A stretch of 10,517 nucleotides of DNA, taken from Lachnospiraceae bacterium. Its GTDB lineage: Bacteria > Bacillota > Clostridia > Lachnospirales > Lachnospiraceae. Positions within the stretch are counted from its first letter, which is position 1. Each line of letters starts with the position of its first letter. Below, piece after piece: positions 1 through 7,664 of this stretch. Location: the NCBI GenBank assembly GCA_024697505.1, contig JAILFQ010000096.1:1-10517 (forward strand), in the 5' to 3' direction. Below the pieces are notes generated by a model. The model was not told where the DNA came from and ran no database searches. It saw only the letters and a list, made by a program, of their open reading frames with translations. Both the position numbers and the translations under genes were made by a program.

Positions 1-89
1 CACTTCGTTTGGCAACTCATAAGTTACCTGTTAAGTGCAAGGTCGTATCCCGAGCAGATTTAGAAGGAGGTGCGGGCAGTGAAGAGTAG
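1..89 (+). CDS. rplP: 50S ribosomal protein L16, C-terminal end (partial)
   Basis: Only the last 28 complete codons and the TAG stop (87-89) are in the window; the gene begins upstream. The reading frame starts at base 3 and gives [15 protein letters not shown] followed by a short acidic tail. This matches the usual L16 end, where an 'A.HKLPIK.K' segment closes the protein. L16 is a large-subunit protein near the A site and the central protuberance. The following gene is rpmC, as in nearly all S10 operons, which supports the call. The last eleven bases overlap the chosen rpmC start, and the rpmC ribosome binding site (AGGAGG, 65-70) lies inside this reading frame. Identification is from the short tail plus context. 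Confidence 0.9.
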   Translation, partial: LRLATHKLPVKCKVVSRADLEGGAGSEE

Positions 90-279
90 ACAGTTATTAG
101 AAGAATTGAGAACAAAGTCCGCTGCTGAGTTAAATGATGATTTGGTAGCAGCTAAGAAGGAACTCTTCAACCTGAGATTCCAGAATGCAACTAATCAGTT
201 AGATAATACAAGCAGAATTAAAGAAGTAAGAAAGAACATTGCAAGAATCCAGACAGTTCTTTCTGCTATCGAAGACTAA
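79..279 (+). CDS. rpmC: 50S ribosomal protein L29
   Basis: A 66-residue protein beginning [18 protein letters not shown], the usual length and opening of L29. L29 is a two-helix bundle at the polypeptide exit tunnel that, with L23, helps dock trigger factor and SRP. The GTG at 79 is chosen as start. It sits eight bases after AGGAGG (65-70) and gives the normal L29 N-terminus. An in-frame GTG at 70 would overlap the Shine-Dalgarno itself and add MRA. The start lies inside the end of rplP (11-nt overlap), so translation is probably coupled to L16. The C-terminal half ([17 protein letters not shown]) carries the basic helix typical of the family. The identification is secure; the start is well supported but uses a weak codon. 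Confidence 0.95.
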   Translation: MKSRQLLEELRTKSAAELNDDLVAAKKELFNLRFQNATNQLDNTSRIKEVRKNIARIQTVLSAIED

Positions 280-327
280 TTCTGAATCAGGTAAAACACA
301 AAAGGAACCAGAAAGGAGTAACTTGCT

Positions 328-582
328 GTGGAAAGAAATCTGAGAAAAGTTCGTATCGGTAAAGTTGTAAGCGATAAGATGGACAAGACAATCGTTGTTG
401 CAGTTATCGACAACGTAAAGCATCCTCTTTACAACAAGATCGTAAAGAGAACATATAAATTAAAAGCTCATGATGAGAACAACGAAGCTCATATCGGAGA
501 CAGAGTAAAGGTTATGGAAACAAGACCACTCTCCAAGGATAAGAGATGGAGACTCGTTGAGATTGTTGAAAAGGCAAGATAA
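328..582 (+). CDS. rpsQ: 30S ribosomal protein S17
   Basis: An 84-residue OB-fold protein of the small subunit body that binds 16S rRNA early in assembly. The N-terminus ([20 protein letters not shown]) and the C-terminal signature around residues 57-77, including [18 protein letters not shown], are the classic S17 motifs. The length is normal. The start is a GTG at 328, nine bases after AAAGGAG (312-318). No in-frame ATG is available that would keep the conserved N-terminus. It follows rpmC after 48 bases and precedes rplN, the standard spc order. The 280-327 gap holds only the ribosome binding site. Confidence 0.97.
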   Translation: MERNLRKVRIGKVVSDKMDKTIVVAVIDNVKHPLYNKIVKRTYKLKAHDENNEAHIGDRVKVMETRPLSKDKRWRLVEIVEKAR

Positions 583-627
583 TTAGTGGTTTTTACATAA
601 CCAAAGTTTTTGAAAGGAGTTTCAGAA

Positions 628-996
628 ATGGTACAGACCGAAACCAGACTGAAGGTTGCCGACAATACAGGTGCCAAGGAATTACTTGTCATCAGAGTAA
701 TGGGCGGTTCAACCAGAAGATATGCAAGCGTAGGCGACATCGTTGTAGCTGCCGTTAAGGATGCAACAACGGGCGGAGTTGTAAAGAAGGGCGATGTTGT
801 TAAGGCTGTAGTTGTTCGTACAGTAAAGGAGATTCGTCGTAAGGACGGTTCTTACATCAGATTTGATGACAACGCAGCTGTTGTAATAAAAGATGATTTA
901 AACCCTAAGGGTACACGTATTTTCGGACCGGTTGCAAGAGAGTTAAGAGATAAGCACTTCATGAAGATAATCTCTCTCGCTCCGGAAGTATTATAA
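628..996 (+). CDS. rplN: 50S ribosomal protein L14
   Basis: A 122-residue protein, exactly the usual L14 length. It starts [18 protein letters not shown] and carries the L14 signature around residues 56-82 ([20 protein letters not shown], then YIRFDDNA). L14 is a beta-barrel protein on the subunit interface. It contacts 16S helix 14 and, with L19, forms an intersubunit bridge; it is also the docking site of RsfS. The ATG at 628 is chosen over an upstream in-frame TTG at 610 because AAAGGAG (613-619) lies nine bases before it and the family begins at this methionine. The stop codon TAA at 994-996 overlaps the Shine-Dalgarno of rplX, pointing to translational coupling. Confidence 0.98.
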   Translation: MVQTETRLKVADNTGAKELLVIRVMGGSTRRYASVGDIVVAAVKDATTGGVVKKGDVVKAVVVRTVKEIRRKDGSYIRFDDNAAVVIKDDLNPKGTRIFGPVARELRDKHFMKIISLAPEVL

Positions 997-1009
997 GGAG
1001 GTGTCCGCA

Positions 1010-1324
1010 ATGGAAAAGATTAAGAAGGGTGACACCGTAAAGGTAATCGCCGGAAAAGATAAGGGCAAAGAAGGAAAGGTTATTTCCGTAAATGATGGCA
1101 AGCTTATTGTTGAAGGCGTAAATACCGTAACAAAGCATACAAAAGCATCCCAGGCTAATCCTAAGGGAGGCATTGTTCATCAGGAAGCAGCTCTTGATGC
1201 ATCTAACGTTATGTATGTACATAAGGGAAAGACAACAAGAGTTGGTTTCAAGAGTGTAGAAGACAAGAACGGAAAGAGTAAGAAGGTTCGTGTCGCAAAG
1301 TCTACCGGTGAAGTAATCGACTAA
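1010..1324 (+). CDS. rplX: 50S ribosomal protein L24
   Basis: A 104-residue protein starting [20 protein letters not shown], with a KOW motif over about residues 6-33. L24 is one of the two assembly initiators of the 50S subunit and binds the 5' domain of 23S rRNA near the tunnel exit. The ATG at 1010 follows AAGGAGG (995-1001) by eight bases. The GTG at 1001 in the same frame is rejected because it overlaps the Shine-Dalgarno and would add only three residues. A conserved stretch, [18 protein letters not shown], follows the KOW domain as in bacterial L24. There is nothing odd apart from its tight 13-base spacing to rplN. Confidence 0.97.
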   Translation: MEKIKKGDTVKVIAGKDKGKEGKVISVNDGKLIVEGVNTVTKHTKASQANPKGGIVHQEAALDASNVMYVHKGKTTRVGFKSVEDKNGKSKKVRVAKSTGEVID

Positions 1325-1348
1325 TTCTAAGAGAGGAGGTCATTAATT

Positions 1349-1888
1349 TTGGCACGTTTAAAAGAAACATATAGTAAAGAAGTAGCTCCGGCTATGCAGA
1401 AGAAGTTCGGATACAAGAACGTAATGCAGATTCCGAAGCTTGACAAGATAGTCATCAACATGGGTGTTGGTGAAGCTAAGGATAACTCCAAGGCACTTGA
1501 GTCCGCTATCAGAGATCTTGAGATCATATCCGGACAGAAGCCAATAGTTACAAAGGCCAAGAAGGCAATTGCAAACTTCAAGATTAGAGAGGGCCTTGCA
1601 ATTGGATGTAAGGTAACACTTAGAGGCGATAAGATGTATGAATTTACCGATCGTCTTATCAACCTTGCATTACCTCGTGTTCGTGACTTCAGAGGTGTAA
1701 ACCCTAACGCATTCGATGGAAGAGGTAACTACTCCCTTGGTGTTAAGGAACAGCTTATCTTCCCTGAAATCGAGTATGATAAGGTAGACAAGGTAAGAGG
1801 TATGGATGTATGCTTCGTTACCACTGCTAAGACAGACGAAGAGGCTCGTGAACTGTTAACATTATTTGGTATGCCATTTAGCAAATAA
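1349..1888 (+). CDS. rplE: 50S ribosomal protein L5
   Basis: A 179-residue protein, the standard length for L5, which binds 5S rRNA in the central protuberance and contacts P-site tRNA. Visible family motifs are the N-terminal RLKETY segment, [13 protein letters not shown] at 31-43, and [19 protein letters not shown] at 72-90. The C-terminal block FPEIEYDKV...[20 protein letters not shown] is also typical. The start is a TTG at 1349, eight bases after GAGGAGGT (1333-1340). The first ATG in frame would delete the conserved N-terminus, so the TTG start is preferred. In E. coli the rplX-rplE junction is the S8 repressor site. Here the gap is only 24 bases and shows no comparable stem. Confidence 0.97.
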   Translation: MARLKETYSKEVAPAMQKKFGYKNVMQIPKLDKIVINMGVGEAKDNSKALESAIRDLEIISGQKPIVTKAKKAIANFKIREGLAIGCKVTLRGDKMYEFTDRLINLALPRVRDFRGVNPNAFDGRGNYSLGVKEQLIFPEIEYDKVDKVRGMDVCFVTTAKTDEEARELLTLFGMPFSK

Positions 1889-1906
1889 TTTAAGGAGGTA
1901 AATTCC

Positions 1907-2092
1907 ATGGCTAAGACTTCTATGAAGTTAAAACAGCAGCGTAAGGCTAAGTTCTCCACACAGGAGTACACACGTTGCAGAATTTGTGGTCGTCCACATG
2001 CTTACTTAAGAAAATACGGAATCTGCAGAATTTGCTTCCGTGAGTTAGCTTATAAGGGCGAAATCCCGGGTGTTAAGAAAGCATCCTGGTAA
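1907..2092 (+). CDS. rpsN: 30S ribosomal protein S14, zinc-binding (type Z) form
   Basis: A 61-residue S14 of the short zinc-containing class typical of Gram-positive bacteria. S14 is a late-assembling protein of the 30S head. Four cysteines at residues 24, 27, 40 and 43 form the CRIC...CRIC zinc ribbon. The C-terminus [11 protein letters not shown] is the conserved S14 end. The ATG at 1907 follows AAGGAGG (1892-1898) by eight bases. The protein is between L5 and S8, the normal spc position. A zinc-independent S14 paralogue may exist elsewhere in the genome for zinc starvation (known for many Firmicutes, not visible here). The 76 bases after this gene hold a GC-rich hairpin described separately. 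Confidence 0.98.
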   Translation: MAKTSMKLKQQRKAKFSTQEYTRCRICGRPHAYLRKYGICRICFRELAYKGEIPGVKKASW

Positions 2093-2105
2093 TCTTTAGT
2101 TTGAC

Positions 2106-2141
2106 GCCTCATCAGGCCTGTTCGGGGGCCAGGATGGCGGC
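2106..2141 (+). other. GC-rich stem-loop in the rpsN-rpsH gap
   Basis: The segment can fold as follows: GCC (2106-2108) with GGC (2139-2141); T2109 with G2137 as a wobble; C2138 bulged; CATC (2110-2113) with GATG (2133-2136); A2114 facing A2131-G2132 as a small internal loop; and GGCCT (2115-2119) with GGGCC (2126-2130). The loop is GTTCGG. It is far richer in G and C than the genes on either side. It is not followed by a T run but by an AAGGAGG (2152-2158) for rpsH, so an intrinsic terminator is unlikely. It may be an RNA processing site or a regulatory site near the S8 start; this is inference. Confidence 0.6.
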
Positions 2142-2168
2142 AGATCTTAAAAAGGAGGAATATCCAAA

Positions 2169-2570
2169 ATGACAACTAGCGATCCAATTGCAGATATGCT
2201 TACAAGAATCCGTAATGCAAATACTGCAAAACATGATACAGTAGATGTACCTGCTTCAAAGATGAAGCTCGCAATCGCTGACATCCTTGTAAAAGAGGGT
2301 TATGTAAAGGGTTACGAAATCATTGAAGAAGGCGCTGCAAAGACAATGCGTCTTACACTTAAGTATGGTCAGAACAAGAACGTAAAGATCATCACAGGTT
2401 TAAAGAGAATTTCTAAGCCTGGTCTTCGTGTTTACGCAAGCAAGGAGAACCTTCCAAAGGTTCTTGGCGGTCTCGGAACAGCCATCATTTCTACAAATAA
2501 GGGCGTAGTTACAGATAAGGAAGCAAGAGCACTCAATGTTGGTGGCGAAGTTTTAGCTTTCATCTGGTAA
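2169..2570 (+). CDS. rpsH: 30S ribosomal protein S8
   Basis: A 133-residue protein beginning [20 protein letters not shown], the usual S8 opening, and ending with the signature [19 protein letters not shown] then FIW. S8 binds helix 21 of 16S rRNA in the central domain and is essential for platform assembly. In E. coli it is also the translational repressor of the spc operon. The ATG at 2169 follows AAGGAGG (2152-2158) by ten bases. The gene is preceded by a GC-rich stem-loop (2106-2141) and followed by a 113-base gap with two smaller hairpins before rplF. Whether S8 regulates this operon cannot be decided from sequence alone. Confidence 0.98.
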   Translation: MTTSDPIADMLTRIRNANTAKHDTVDVPASKMKLAIADILVKEGYVKGYEIIEEGAAKTMRLTLKYGQNKNVKIITGLKRISKPGLRVYASKENLPKVLGGLGTAIISTNKGVVTDKEARALNVGGEVLAFIW

Positions 2571-2606
2571 TTTTAAGAAACGCAAAAATAACTAATAACC
2601 TAACAC

Positions 2607-2660
2607 GAGAAAGAAGTCTTACAGATACTCTTTCTTCGGGGACAGACGAATTGTTCTGTC
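2607..2660 (+). other. Two tandem hairpins in the rpsH-rplF gap
   Basis: AGAAAGA (2608-2614) is complementary to TCTTTCT (2629-2635), with a G·T pair able to extend it outward at 2607/2636 and a GT/AC pair inside. Immediately after it, GACAGA (2641-2646) is complementary to TCTGTC (2655-2660) with an eight-base loop. The second stem ends ten bases before the rplF Shine-Dalgarno (AGGAGGT, 2671-2677). Neither stem is followed by a T run, so they are not typical terminators. They may influence processing or ribosome access to rplF; the function is unknown. Confidence 0.5.
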
Positions 2661-2683
2661 AATATTATATAGGAGGTACGGGC

Positions 2684-3229
2684 ATGTCACGTATAGGTAA
2701 GATGCCAATCGCCATTCCTGCAGGTGTAACTGTAAGTGTGGCAGAAAATAATAAGGTTACCGTTAAGGGACCTAAGGGAACACTCGAAAGAGTATTACCT
2801 GCAGCTATGACAATCAAAGTTGAAGGTAACGAAGTTGTTGTAACAAGACCAAACGATCTTAAGCAGAACAGAGCATTACACGGACTTACAAGAACACTCA
2901 TCAACAATATGGTTGAAGGTGTTGTAAACGGATACTCTAAGGTACTTGAAATCAATGGTACAGGTTACAGAGCAGCAAAGTCCGGAAAAGAAATGACATT
3001 AACACTCGGTTATTCCCATCCGGTTATCATGGTTGATCCGGAAGGAATTACAACTGAAGTTGATACTAATACAAACAGAATTACTGTTAAGGGTATTGAT
3101 AAAGAAAAGGTTGGCCAGTACGCAGCTGAAATCAGAGCTAAAAGAGGACCTGAACCTTATAAGGGCAAGGGTATCAAGTATGTTGATGAAATTATCAGAC
3201 GTAAGGCTGGTAAGACCGGTAAGAAGTAA
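2684..3229 (+). CDS. rplF: 50S ribosomal protein L6
   Basis: A 181-residue protein close to the normal L6 length. It starts [19 protein letters not shown] and contains GPKGTLER in the first L6 repeat. Near the C-terminus it has PEPYKGKGI (156-164), the L6 signature. L6 lies near the sarcin-ricin loop and the factor-binding base of the L7/L12 stalk. The ATG at 2684 follows AGGAGGT (2671-2677) by six bases. An upstream in-frame TTG at 2651 lies inside a hairpin and lacks a ribosome binding site, so it is not used. rplR follows after 20 bases. Confidence 0.98.
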   Translation: MSRIGKMPIAIPAGVTVSVAENNKVTVKGPKGTLERVLPAAMTIKVEGNEVVVTRPNDLKQNRALHGLTRTLINNMVEGVVNGYSKVLEINGTGYRAAKSGKEMTLTLGYSHPVIMVDPEGITTEVDTNTNRITVKGIDKEKVGQYAAEIRAKRGPEPYKGKGIKYVDEIIRRKAGKTGKK

Positions 3230-3249
3230 TATAGGAGGAATGAATTGAT

Positions 3250-3618
3250 ATGGTAAACAAAGAATGTAGAAAAGATATTCGCGTCAAGAAGCACATGAAG
3301 ATCCGTAATCGTTTCTCCGGTACAGCTGAAAGACCACGTTTATCAGTATTCAGAAGCAACAAGAATATGTATGCCCAGATCATCGATGATACTGAAGGCA
3401 AGACATTAGTTTCCGCATCCACAGTTGAAAAGGATGTTAAGGCTGAGCTTGAGCAGACAGATAATGTTGCTGCAGCAGCTTACTTAGGAACAGTAATCGC
3501 TAAGAGAGCACTTGATAAGGGAATCAAGACTGTTGTTTTCGACAGAGGCGGTTTCATTTACCAGGGTAAGATTCAGGCATTAGCAGAGGCAGCAAGAGAA
3601 GCTGGCCTTGAATTCTAA
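3250..3618 (+). CDS. rplR: 50S ribosomal protein L18
   Basis: A 122-residue protein, standard for L18, which binds 5S rRNA and carries it into the central protuberance with L5 and L25/CTC. Family features are the basic N-terminus ([19 protein letters not shown]), the [15 protein letters not shown] block, and the C-terminal [20 protein letters not shown]. The ATG at 3250 lies eleven bases after AGGAGG (3233-3238), slightly long. A closer ATG at 3240 is only two bases from the Shine-Dalgarno and meets a stop after two codons, so it is not a real start. It sits between rplF and rpsE as expected. Confidence 0.98.
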   Translation: MVNKECRKDIRVKKHMKIRNRFSGTAERPRLSVFRSNKNMYAQIIDDTEGKTLVSASTVEKDVKAELEQTDNVAAAAYLGTVIAKRALDKGIKTVVFDRGGFIYQGKIQALAEAAREAGLEF

Positions 3619-3634
3619 GTAAGGAGGAAAAACG

Positions 3635-4141
3635 ATGAAAGATTCTATCATTGACGCAAGCAAGATGGAGTTAGAAGATAAGGTCGTAGTTATCAACCGT
3701 GTTTCCAAGACTGTAAAGGGTGGACGTAAGATGAGATTCGCAGCCCTTGTAGTTGTTGGTGACAAGAACGGCCACGTTGGTGCAGGCCTTGGTAAGGCTG
3801 CAGAAGTTCCTGAAGCTATTCGTAAAGCTAAGGAAGACGCAATAAAGAAAATGGTTGAGGTTCCTTTTGATGAAAACGGAAGCGTTCCTCACGACTTCAC
3901 AGGTGCATTTGGAAGTTCAACAGTTCTCATGAAGAAGAGCCCTGAAGGTACCGGTATTATCGCCGGCGGTCCTGCTCGTGCGGTTCTTGAGCTTGCAGGC
4001 TATAAGAACATCCGTACAAAGTCACTTGGTTCAAATAACAAGCAGAACGTAGTTCTTGCAACTATAAACGGTCTTAGCCAGTTAAAGACTCCTGAACAGG
4101 TTGCAGCACTTCGCGGCATTTCTGTAGAGCAGTTAGGCTAA
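3635..4141 (+). CDS. rpsE: 30S ribosomal protein S5
   Basis: A 168-residue protein with the two S5 domains. The N-terminal dsRNA-binding-like domain covers roughly residues 12-75 and includes the [11 protein letters not shown] loop (25-35), where spectinomycin-resistance changes map in other bacteria. The C-terminal domain includes [18 protein letters not shown] and [13 protein letters not shown]5 lies at the mRNA entry side of the 30S subunit and affects decoding accuracy and translocation. The spectinomycin loop looks wild type. The ATG at 3635 follows AAGGAGG (3621-3627) by seven bases. The 16-base gap from rplR and 19-base gap to rpmD indicate an operon. Confidence 0.98.
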   Translation: MKDSIIDASKMELEDKVVVINRVSKTVKGGRKMRFAALVVVGDKNGHVGAGLGKAAEVPEAIRKAKEDAIKKMVEVPFDENGSVPHDFTGAFGSSTVLMKKSPEGTGIIAGGPARAVLELAGYKNIRTKSLGSNNKQNVVLATINGLSQLKTPEQVAALRGISVEQLG

Positions 4142-4160
4142 TTGAAAGGAGTATATCAAA

Positions 4161-4346
4161 ATGGCAGAAAAGAATTTAAAGATTACTTTAACAAAGTCTA
4201 CCATAGGTGCTATTCCTAAGCAGAAGGCTACAATTGAGGCTCTTGGTCTTCACAAGGTCGGTCAGTCCGTAGAAAAGAAGAACAATGATGCAACAAAGGG
4301 AATGCTCCAGCAGGTTAGACATTTAGTAAAGGTTGAAGAGATTTAA
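4161..4346 (+). CDS. rpmD: 50S ribosomal protein L30
   Basis: A 61-residue protein of the bacterial L30 size. It starts [21 protein letters not shown] and ends [14 protein letters not shown]. The pattern of a beta strand, the ITLTKS.IG turn, an [11 protein letters not shown] segment and a final helix ending in RHLVKVEE is characteristic. L30 is a small peripheral protein of the 50S subunit that not all bacteria possess; Firmicutes normally have it here, between rpsE and rplO. The ATG at 4161 follows AAAGGAG (4145-4151) by nine bases. No unusual features. Confidence 0.97.
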   Translation: MAEKNLKITLTKSTIGAIPKQKATIEALGLHKVGQSVEKKNNDATKGMLQQVRHLVKVEEI

Positions 4347-4372
4347 TTATAGTTAGCAAGGAGGTGCACAAG

Positions 4373-4813
4373 ATGAATTTATCAGAATTAAGACCGGCAG
4401 ACGGCTCTAAGCAGAGTGCAAACTTCAGAAGAGGTCGTGGTCATGGATCGGGAAACGGAAAGACAGCCGGTAAGGGCCATAAGGGTCAGAAGGCACGTTC
4501 CGGAGCACCGAGAATCGGTTTCGAAGGTGGTCAGATGCCTTTATACAGAAGACTTCCTAAGAGAGGCTTCAAGAATATAAATACAAAGGAAATAGTAGCT
4601 ATTAACCTTGATATGTTAAACAAGTTTGAGGACGGTTCAGAGGTTACTGTAGCAACACTTGTTGAGGCAGGCGTTGTAAGTAATCCTAAGGATGGTGTTA
4701 AGATCCTCGGAAACGGCGAACTTACTAAGAAGCTCACAGTAAAGGTTAATGCATTCAGCGCATCAGCTGCTGCAGCAATCGAGGCTCTTGGTGGAAAAGC
4801 AGAGGTGATCTAG
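4373..4813 (+). CDS. rplO: 50S ribosomal protein L15
   Basis: A 146-residue protein of normal L15 length. It begins [14 protein letters not shown] and carries the long flexible Gly/Lys/Arg-rich arm, [19 protein letters not shown] at residues 21-39, that threads into 23S rRNA. L15 is a late-assembly organiser of the 50S core. The ATG at 4373 follows AAGGAGGT (4358-4365) by seven bases. The GTG at 4364 in the same frame overlaps the Shine-Dalgarno and is rejected. The last codons (4802-4810) double as an extended ribosome binding site for secY, whose ATG begins only one base after the rplO stop. Confidence 0.98.
   Translation: MNLSELRPADGSKQSANFRRGRGHGSGNGKTAGKGHKGQKARSGAPRIGFEGGQMPLYRRLPKRGFKNINTKEIVAINLDMLNKFEDGSEVTVATLVEAGVVSNPKDGVKILGNGELTKKLTVKVNAFSASAAAAIEALGGKAEVI
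4802..4810 (+). promoter_or_regulatory. Extended ribosome binding site of secY inside rplO
   Basis: The nine bases GAGGTGATC match, without a gap, the complement expected for the 3' end of bacterial 16S rRNA (AAGGAGGTGATC). They lie in the last codons of rplO, nine bases from GAGG to the secY ATG at 4815. This is a longer match than most sites in the window. With the one-base gap between stop and start it supports strong coupling of SecY synthesis to L15 translation. The 16S sequence of this organism is not in the window, so the match is to the general bacterial consensus. Confidence 0.7.
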
Positions 4814-4814
4814 A

Positions 4815-6149
4815 ATGTTTAAGACGTTCATAAATTCCCTCAAAATCAAGGATATTAGAACTAAACTTCTTTTTACTTTTGTATGTCTTATAATTGTCAG
4901 ATTGGGATGCATGCTTCCTGTACCTGGCATTAACAGAGAATATTACTCAGCATGGGTTTCGAGTCTTGAGGGACTCGACTTCCTCCGTGCTCTTACCGGT
5001 GGATCTTTCGAGCAGATGTCAATTTTCGCACTTAACATCTCTCCATACATCACATCATCCATCATTATGCAGCTCCTCACAGTAGCTATTCCAAAGCTTG
5101 AGGAGATGCAGAAAGACGGAGACACCGGAAGAAAGAAAATTGCAGAGATCACAAGATACGTAACAATCGGTCTTGCTGTATTCGAATCCATTGCAATGGT
5201 AATCGGATTCAATAACAGTAACCTTTTAACATCAGATCTTAACTTTGCAGGAAACCTTATTGTAATCACTGCATCATTTACCGCAGGTTCCGCCTTCCTT
5301 ATGTGGCTTGGCGAACAGATTACGGAAAAGGGAATCGGTAACGGTATTTCCGTTATCCTCCTTATCAACATTGTTTCCACGCTCCCAACAAGTTATTCAT
5401 CTCTTTTCAATACTTTTATTATGGAGCCGGAAAAGGTTGTTTCCAAGATCCTTGGCGGTGTAGTTATTGTAGTGGCTACCGTAGGCATTATTTTACTTAT
5501 ACTTCTTCTTGAGGGTTCCGAAAGAAGAATCAGCGTTCAGTACGCTAAGAAAGTACAGGGAAGAAAGACTGTAGGGGGACAGGCAACATACATTCCTCTT
5601 AAGGTTAATACAGCAGGCGTTATTCCTGTTATCTTTTCTTCCTCACTCATGCAGACACCTGTAATTATTTCTTCATTACTTGGAGTTTCTGCTTCAAGAA
5701 CAGGTAGTGTATGGCAGAAGATCTTATATCTTCTTTCTCAGGATAAGTGGTTCCACTTTACCAAGGAAGAAGTTATTTACACACTCGGCGTTCTTATTTA
5801 CATTGCTCTTAATGTATTCTTTGCATACTTCTACACAGAGATTACTTTCAATCCTATGGAAGTTGCAAACAACTTAAAGAAGCAGGGTGGATTTATACCT
5901 GGTATCAGACCGGGCAGACCTACAACGGATTACCTTTCAAAGGTTCTCCACAATATTATTTTTATCGGAGCTACAGGCCTTACGATCGTCGCTCTTATTC
6001 CGATCATTCTTTCCGGTGCATTTAATGCAAGCTTAGGATTCGGCGGAACATCCATCATCATTGTTGTTGGTGTTGTTCTTGAGATGATGAGACAGGTTGA
6101 AACTATGATGAGAGAACGCCACTACAAGGGCTTCCTTTCAGATGACTGA
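4815..6149 (+). CDS. secY: Protein translocase channel subunit SecY
   Basis: A 444-residue polytopic membrane protein, the central pore of the SecYEG translocon through which preproteins pass using SecA or the ribosome. Ten hydrophobic segments can be placed by eye near residues 18-36, 70-90, 115-132, 145-165, 176-190, 212-232, 263-289, 318-340, 376-397 and 404-424. Family motifs include GGSFEQMSIFALNISPYIT (62-80), LMWLGEQITEKGIGNG (162-177) and the cytosolic loop FIPGIRPGRPT (360-370), near the SecA and ribosome contact region. The length and start are normal. The gene is coupled to rplO. A perfect 9-bp hairpin follows it, before adk. Confidence 0.98.
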   Translation: MFKTFINSLKIKDIRTKLLFTFVCLIIVRLGCMLPVPGINREYYSAWVSSLEGLDFLRALTGGSFEQMSIFALNISPYITSSIIMQLLTVAIPKLEEMQKDGDTGRKKIAEITRYVTIGLAVFESIAMVIGFNNSNLLTSDLNFAGNLIVITASFTAGSAFLMWLGEQITEKGIGNGISVILLINIVSTLPTSYSSLFNTFIMEPEKVVSKILGGVVIVVATVGIILLILLLEGSERRISVQYAKKVQGRKTVGGQATYIPLKVNTAGVIPVIFSSSLMQTPVIISSLLGVSASRTGSVWQKILYLLSQDKWFHFTKEEVIYTLGVLIYIALNVFFAYFYTEITFNPMEVANNLKKQGGFIPGIRPGRPTTDYLSKVLHNIIFIGATGLTIVALIPIILSGAFNASLGFGGTSIIIVVGVVLEMMRQVETMMRERHYKGFLSDD

Positions 6150-6170
6150 TAAAAACCAATGACTTAATAC

Positions 6171-6193
6171 AGGGTGGGGGACAACCCCACCCT
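6171..6193 (+). other. Perfect 9-bp hairpin between secY and adk
   Basis: AGGGTGGGG (6171-6179) and CCCCACCCT (6185-6193) are exact inverse complements around a five-base loop, GACAA. The next bases are TATATTAGATT, with no T run, so a strong intrinsic terminator is not supported. The stem lies 21 bases after the secY stop and 13 bases before the adk Shine-Dalgarno (AAAAGGAG, 6207-6214). It could protect an RNA end, serve as a processing point, or partly lower expression of adk-map-infA relative to the spc genes. These roles are inference. Confidence 0.7.
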
Positions 6194-6220
6194 ATATTAG
6201 ATTAAGAAAAGGAGAAGAGC

Positions 6221-6865
6221 ATGAAGATCATAATGCTTGGGGCACCGGGTGCAGGAAAAGGCACTCAGGCAAAAAAGATAGCATCAAAGTATGGTATTCC
6301 GCATATTTCAACAGGGGATATCTTCCGCGCAAACATTAAAAACCAGACAGAACTTGGAAGAAAAGCGAAGAGCTATATGGATCAGGGGGCTCTTGTTCCT
6401 GATGAATTAACTCTTGAACTTATTATGGACCGTTTTAAGGAAGACGATTGCAAGAACGGATATGTTCTTGACGGATTTCCAAGAACGATTCCACAGGCAG
6501 AGGCACTTACGGAAGCTCTCAAAAAGAGCGGAGACGCAATTGATTTTGCTGTTAATGTAGATGTTCCGGATGAAGCTATCATTTCCAGAATGTCCGGAAG
6601 ACGTGCCTGCGTAAACTGCGGTGGAACATATCACATCGAATTCAATCCGACTAAAGTGGAAGGTGTTTGCGATGCGTGCGGCGGACAGCTTATTCTTCGT
6701 AACGATGATAAGCCGGAAACAGTTAAGAACCGTCTTGATGTTTATCACGCACAGACACAGCCTTTAATCGAATATTATAAAAAAGAAGGAGTACTTCGTG
6801 AAGTTGACGGTACCAAGGAAATGTCCGAGGTATTTGAAGATATCATCAGTATTCTTGAAAAATAG
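6221..6865 (+). CDS. adk: Adenylate kinase, zinc-LID long form
   Basis: A 214-residue cytosolic kinase that interconverts ATP + AMP and 2 ADP. The P-loop [10 protein letters not shown] is at residues 7-16. The AMP-site motifs are ISTGDIFR (29-36) and DGFPRT (84-89). The LID domain has the arginine-rich RMSGRRAC (123-130) and four cysteines at 130, 133, 150 and 153, predicting a structural zinc as in many Gram-positive Adk proteins. The length is normal for the long form. The ATG at 6221 follows AAAAGGAG (6207-6214) by six bases. It lies between secY and map, the conserved order in Firmicutes. Confidence 0.98.
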   Translation: MKIIMLGAPGAGKGTQAKKIASKYGIPHISTGDIFRANIKNQTELGRKAKSYMDQGALVPDELTLELIMDRFKEDDCKNGYVLDGFPRTIPQAEALTEALKKSGDAIDFAVNVDVPDEAIISRMSGRRACVNCGGTYHIEFNPTKVEGVCDACGGQLILRNDDKPETVKNRLDVYHAQTQPLIEYYKKEGVLREVDGTKEMSEVFEDIISILEK

Positions 6866-6888
6866 TAACCTGTAGGAGGAGTGAGACA

Positions 6889-7650
6889 ATGGCAGTAACG
6901 ATCAAATCCGAAAAGGAGATTGAACTTATGCGCGAGGCAGGAAGAATCCTTGCTATAGTTCATGAAGAATTACACGATTTCTTAAAACCGGGTATAACAA
7001 CCTGGGATATAGATAAAAAAGGTTATGACACAATAATCAAACTTGGTTGCAAACCATCATTTCTTGGTTTTGAGGGATACCCTGCATCCATTTGTGTTTC
7101 CGTAAATGATGAAATCGTTCACGGAATCCCAAAGAAGGACAGATATCTTGAAGAGGGCGACATAGTTACATTTGACGCCGGAACCATTTGGAAGGGCTAC
7201 CAGTCCGACGCTGCAAGAACATGGGGCGTAGGAAAGATCAGCCCGGAAGCACAGAAGCTTATTGATGTAACACAGCAGAGCTTCTATGAAGGAATTAAGT
7301 TTGCAAAAGCGGGAAACCATCTTAACGATATTTCCGGTGCCATTGAAGATTATGTTGTTGCACATGGCTATTCAATCGTAAGAGAACTGGTTGGACATGG
7401 AATAGGAACAGAAATGCATGAGGACCCACAGATTCCAAACTTCCGTCAGAAGAGAAGAGGGATCAGACTTGAGCCGGGTATGACTCTTGCCATTGAGCCT
7501 ATGGTAAACATGGGAAGACCGGACGTACTTTGGTGCGACGATGATTGGACTGTTGTTACAGAGGACGGTTCTCTTGCCTCTCATTACGAAAACACAATAC
7601 TTATTACAGAAGGCGAACCTGAGATATTGTCTCTCAGGACTACGAAATAA
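6889..7650 (+). CDS. map: Methionine aminopeptidase, type I
   Basis: A 253-residue pita-bread-fold metalloprotease that removes the initiator methionine from nascent proteins. All five metal ligands are visible: D96, D107, H170, E203 and E234, in the contexts FDAG, SDAART, GHGIG, EPM and YENT. H78 in IVHGIP corresponds to the substrate-binding histidine. No N-terminal zinc-finger or SH3-binding extension is present, so this is the short type Ia form. The ATG at 6889 follows AGGAGG (6874-6879) by nine bases. infA follows after only 14 bases; many relatives are expected to have a small KOW-domain gene at that junction, and none is present here. Confidence 0.98.
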   Translation: MAVTIKSEKEIELMREAGRILAIVHEELHDFLKPGITTWDIDKKGYDTIIKLGCKPSFLGFEGYPASICVSVNDEIVHGIPKKDRYLEEGDIVTFDAGTIWKGYQSDAARTWGVGKISPEAQKLIDVTQQSFYEGIKFAKAGNHLNDISGAIEDYVVAHGYSIVRELVGHGIGTEMHEDPQIPNFRQKRRGIRLEPGMTLAIEPMVNMGRPDVLWCDDDWTVVTEDGSLASHYENTILITEGEPEILSLRTTK

Positions 7651-7664
7651 ACGGAGGAAATTAA

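Noticed and set aside
587..611. Terminator between rpsQ and rplN (TGGTT/AACCA followed by TTTTT)
   Set aside because: The stem is only five mostly weak pairs with a seven-base loop, and the T run begins three bases after the stem; termination early in an essential operon is improbable.
2639..2668. Possible promoter before rplF (GGGACA, 18 bases, TATTAT)
   Set aside because: The -35 matches only half of the consensus and overlaps a hairpin; not convincing within a co-transcribed operon.
3240..3248. Two-codon mini-ORF (ATG AAT TGA) before rplR
   Set aside because: It lies one base from the Shine-Dalgarno, too close for initiation, and is probably chance.
4943..5380. 145-codon open frame on the minus strand within secY
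   Set aside because: It is antisense to a clearly coding, conserved gene, has no recognisable family features, and is a shadow of the secY reading frame.
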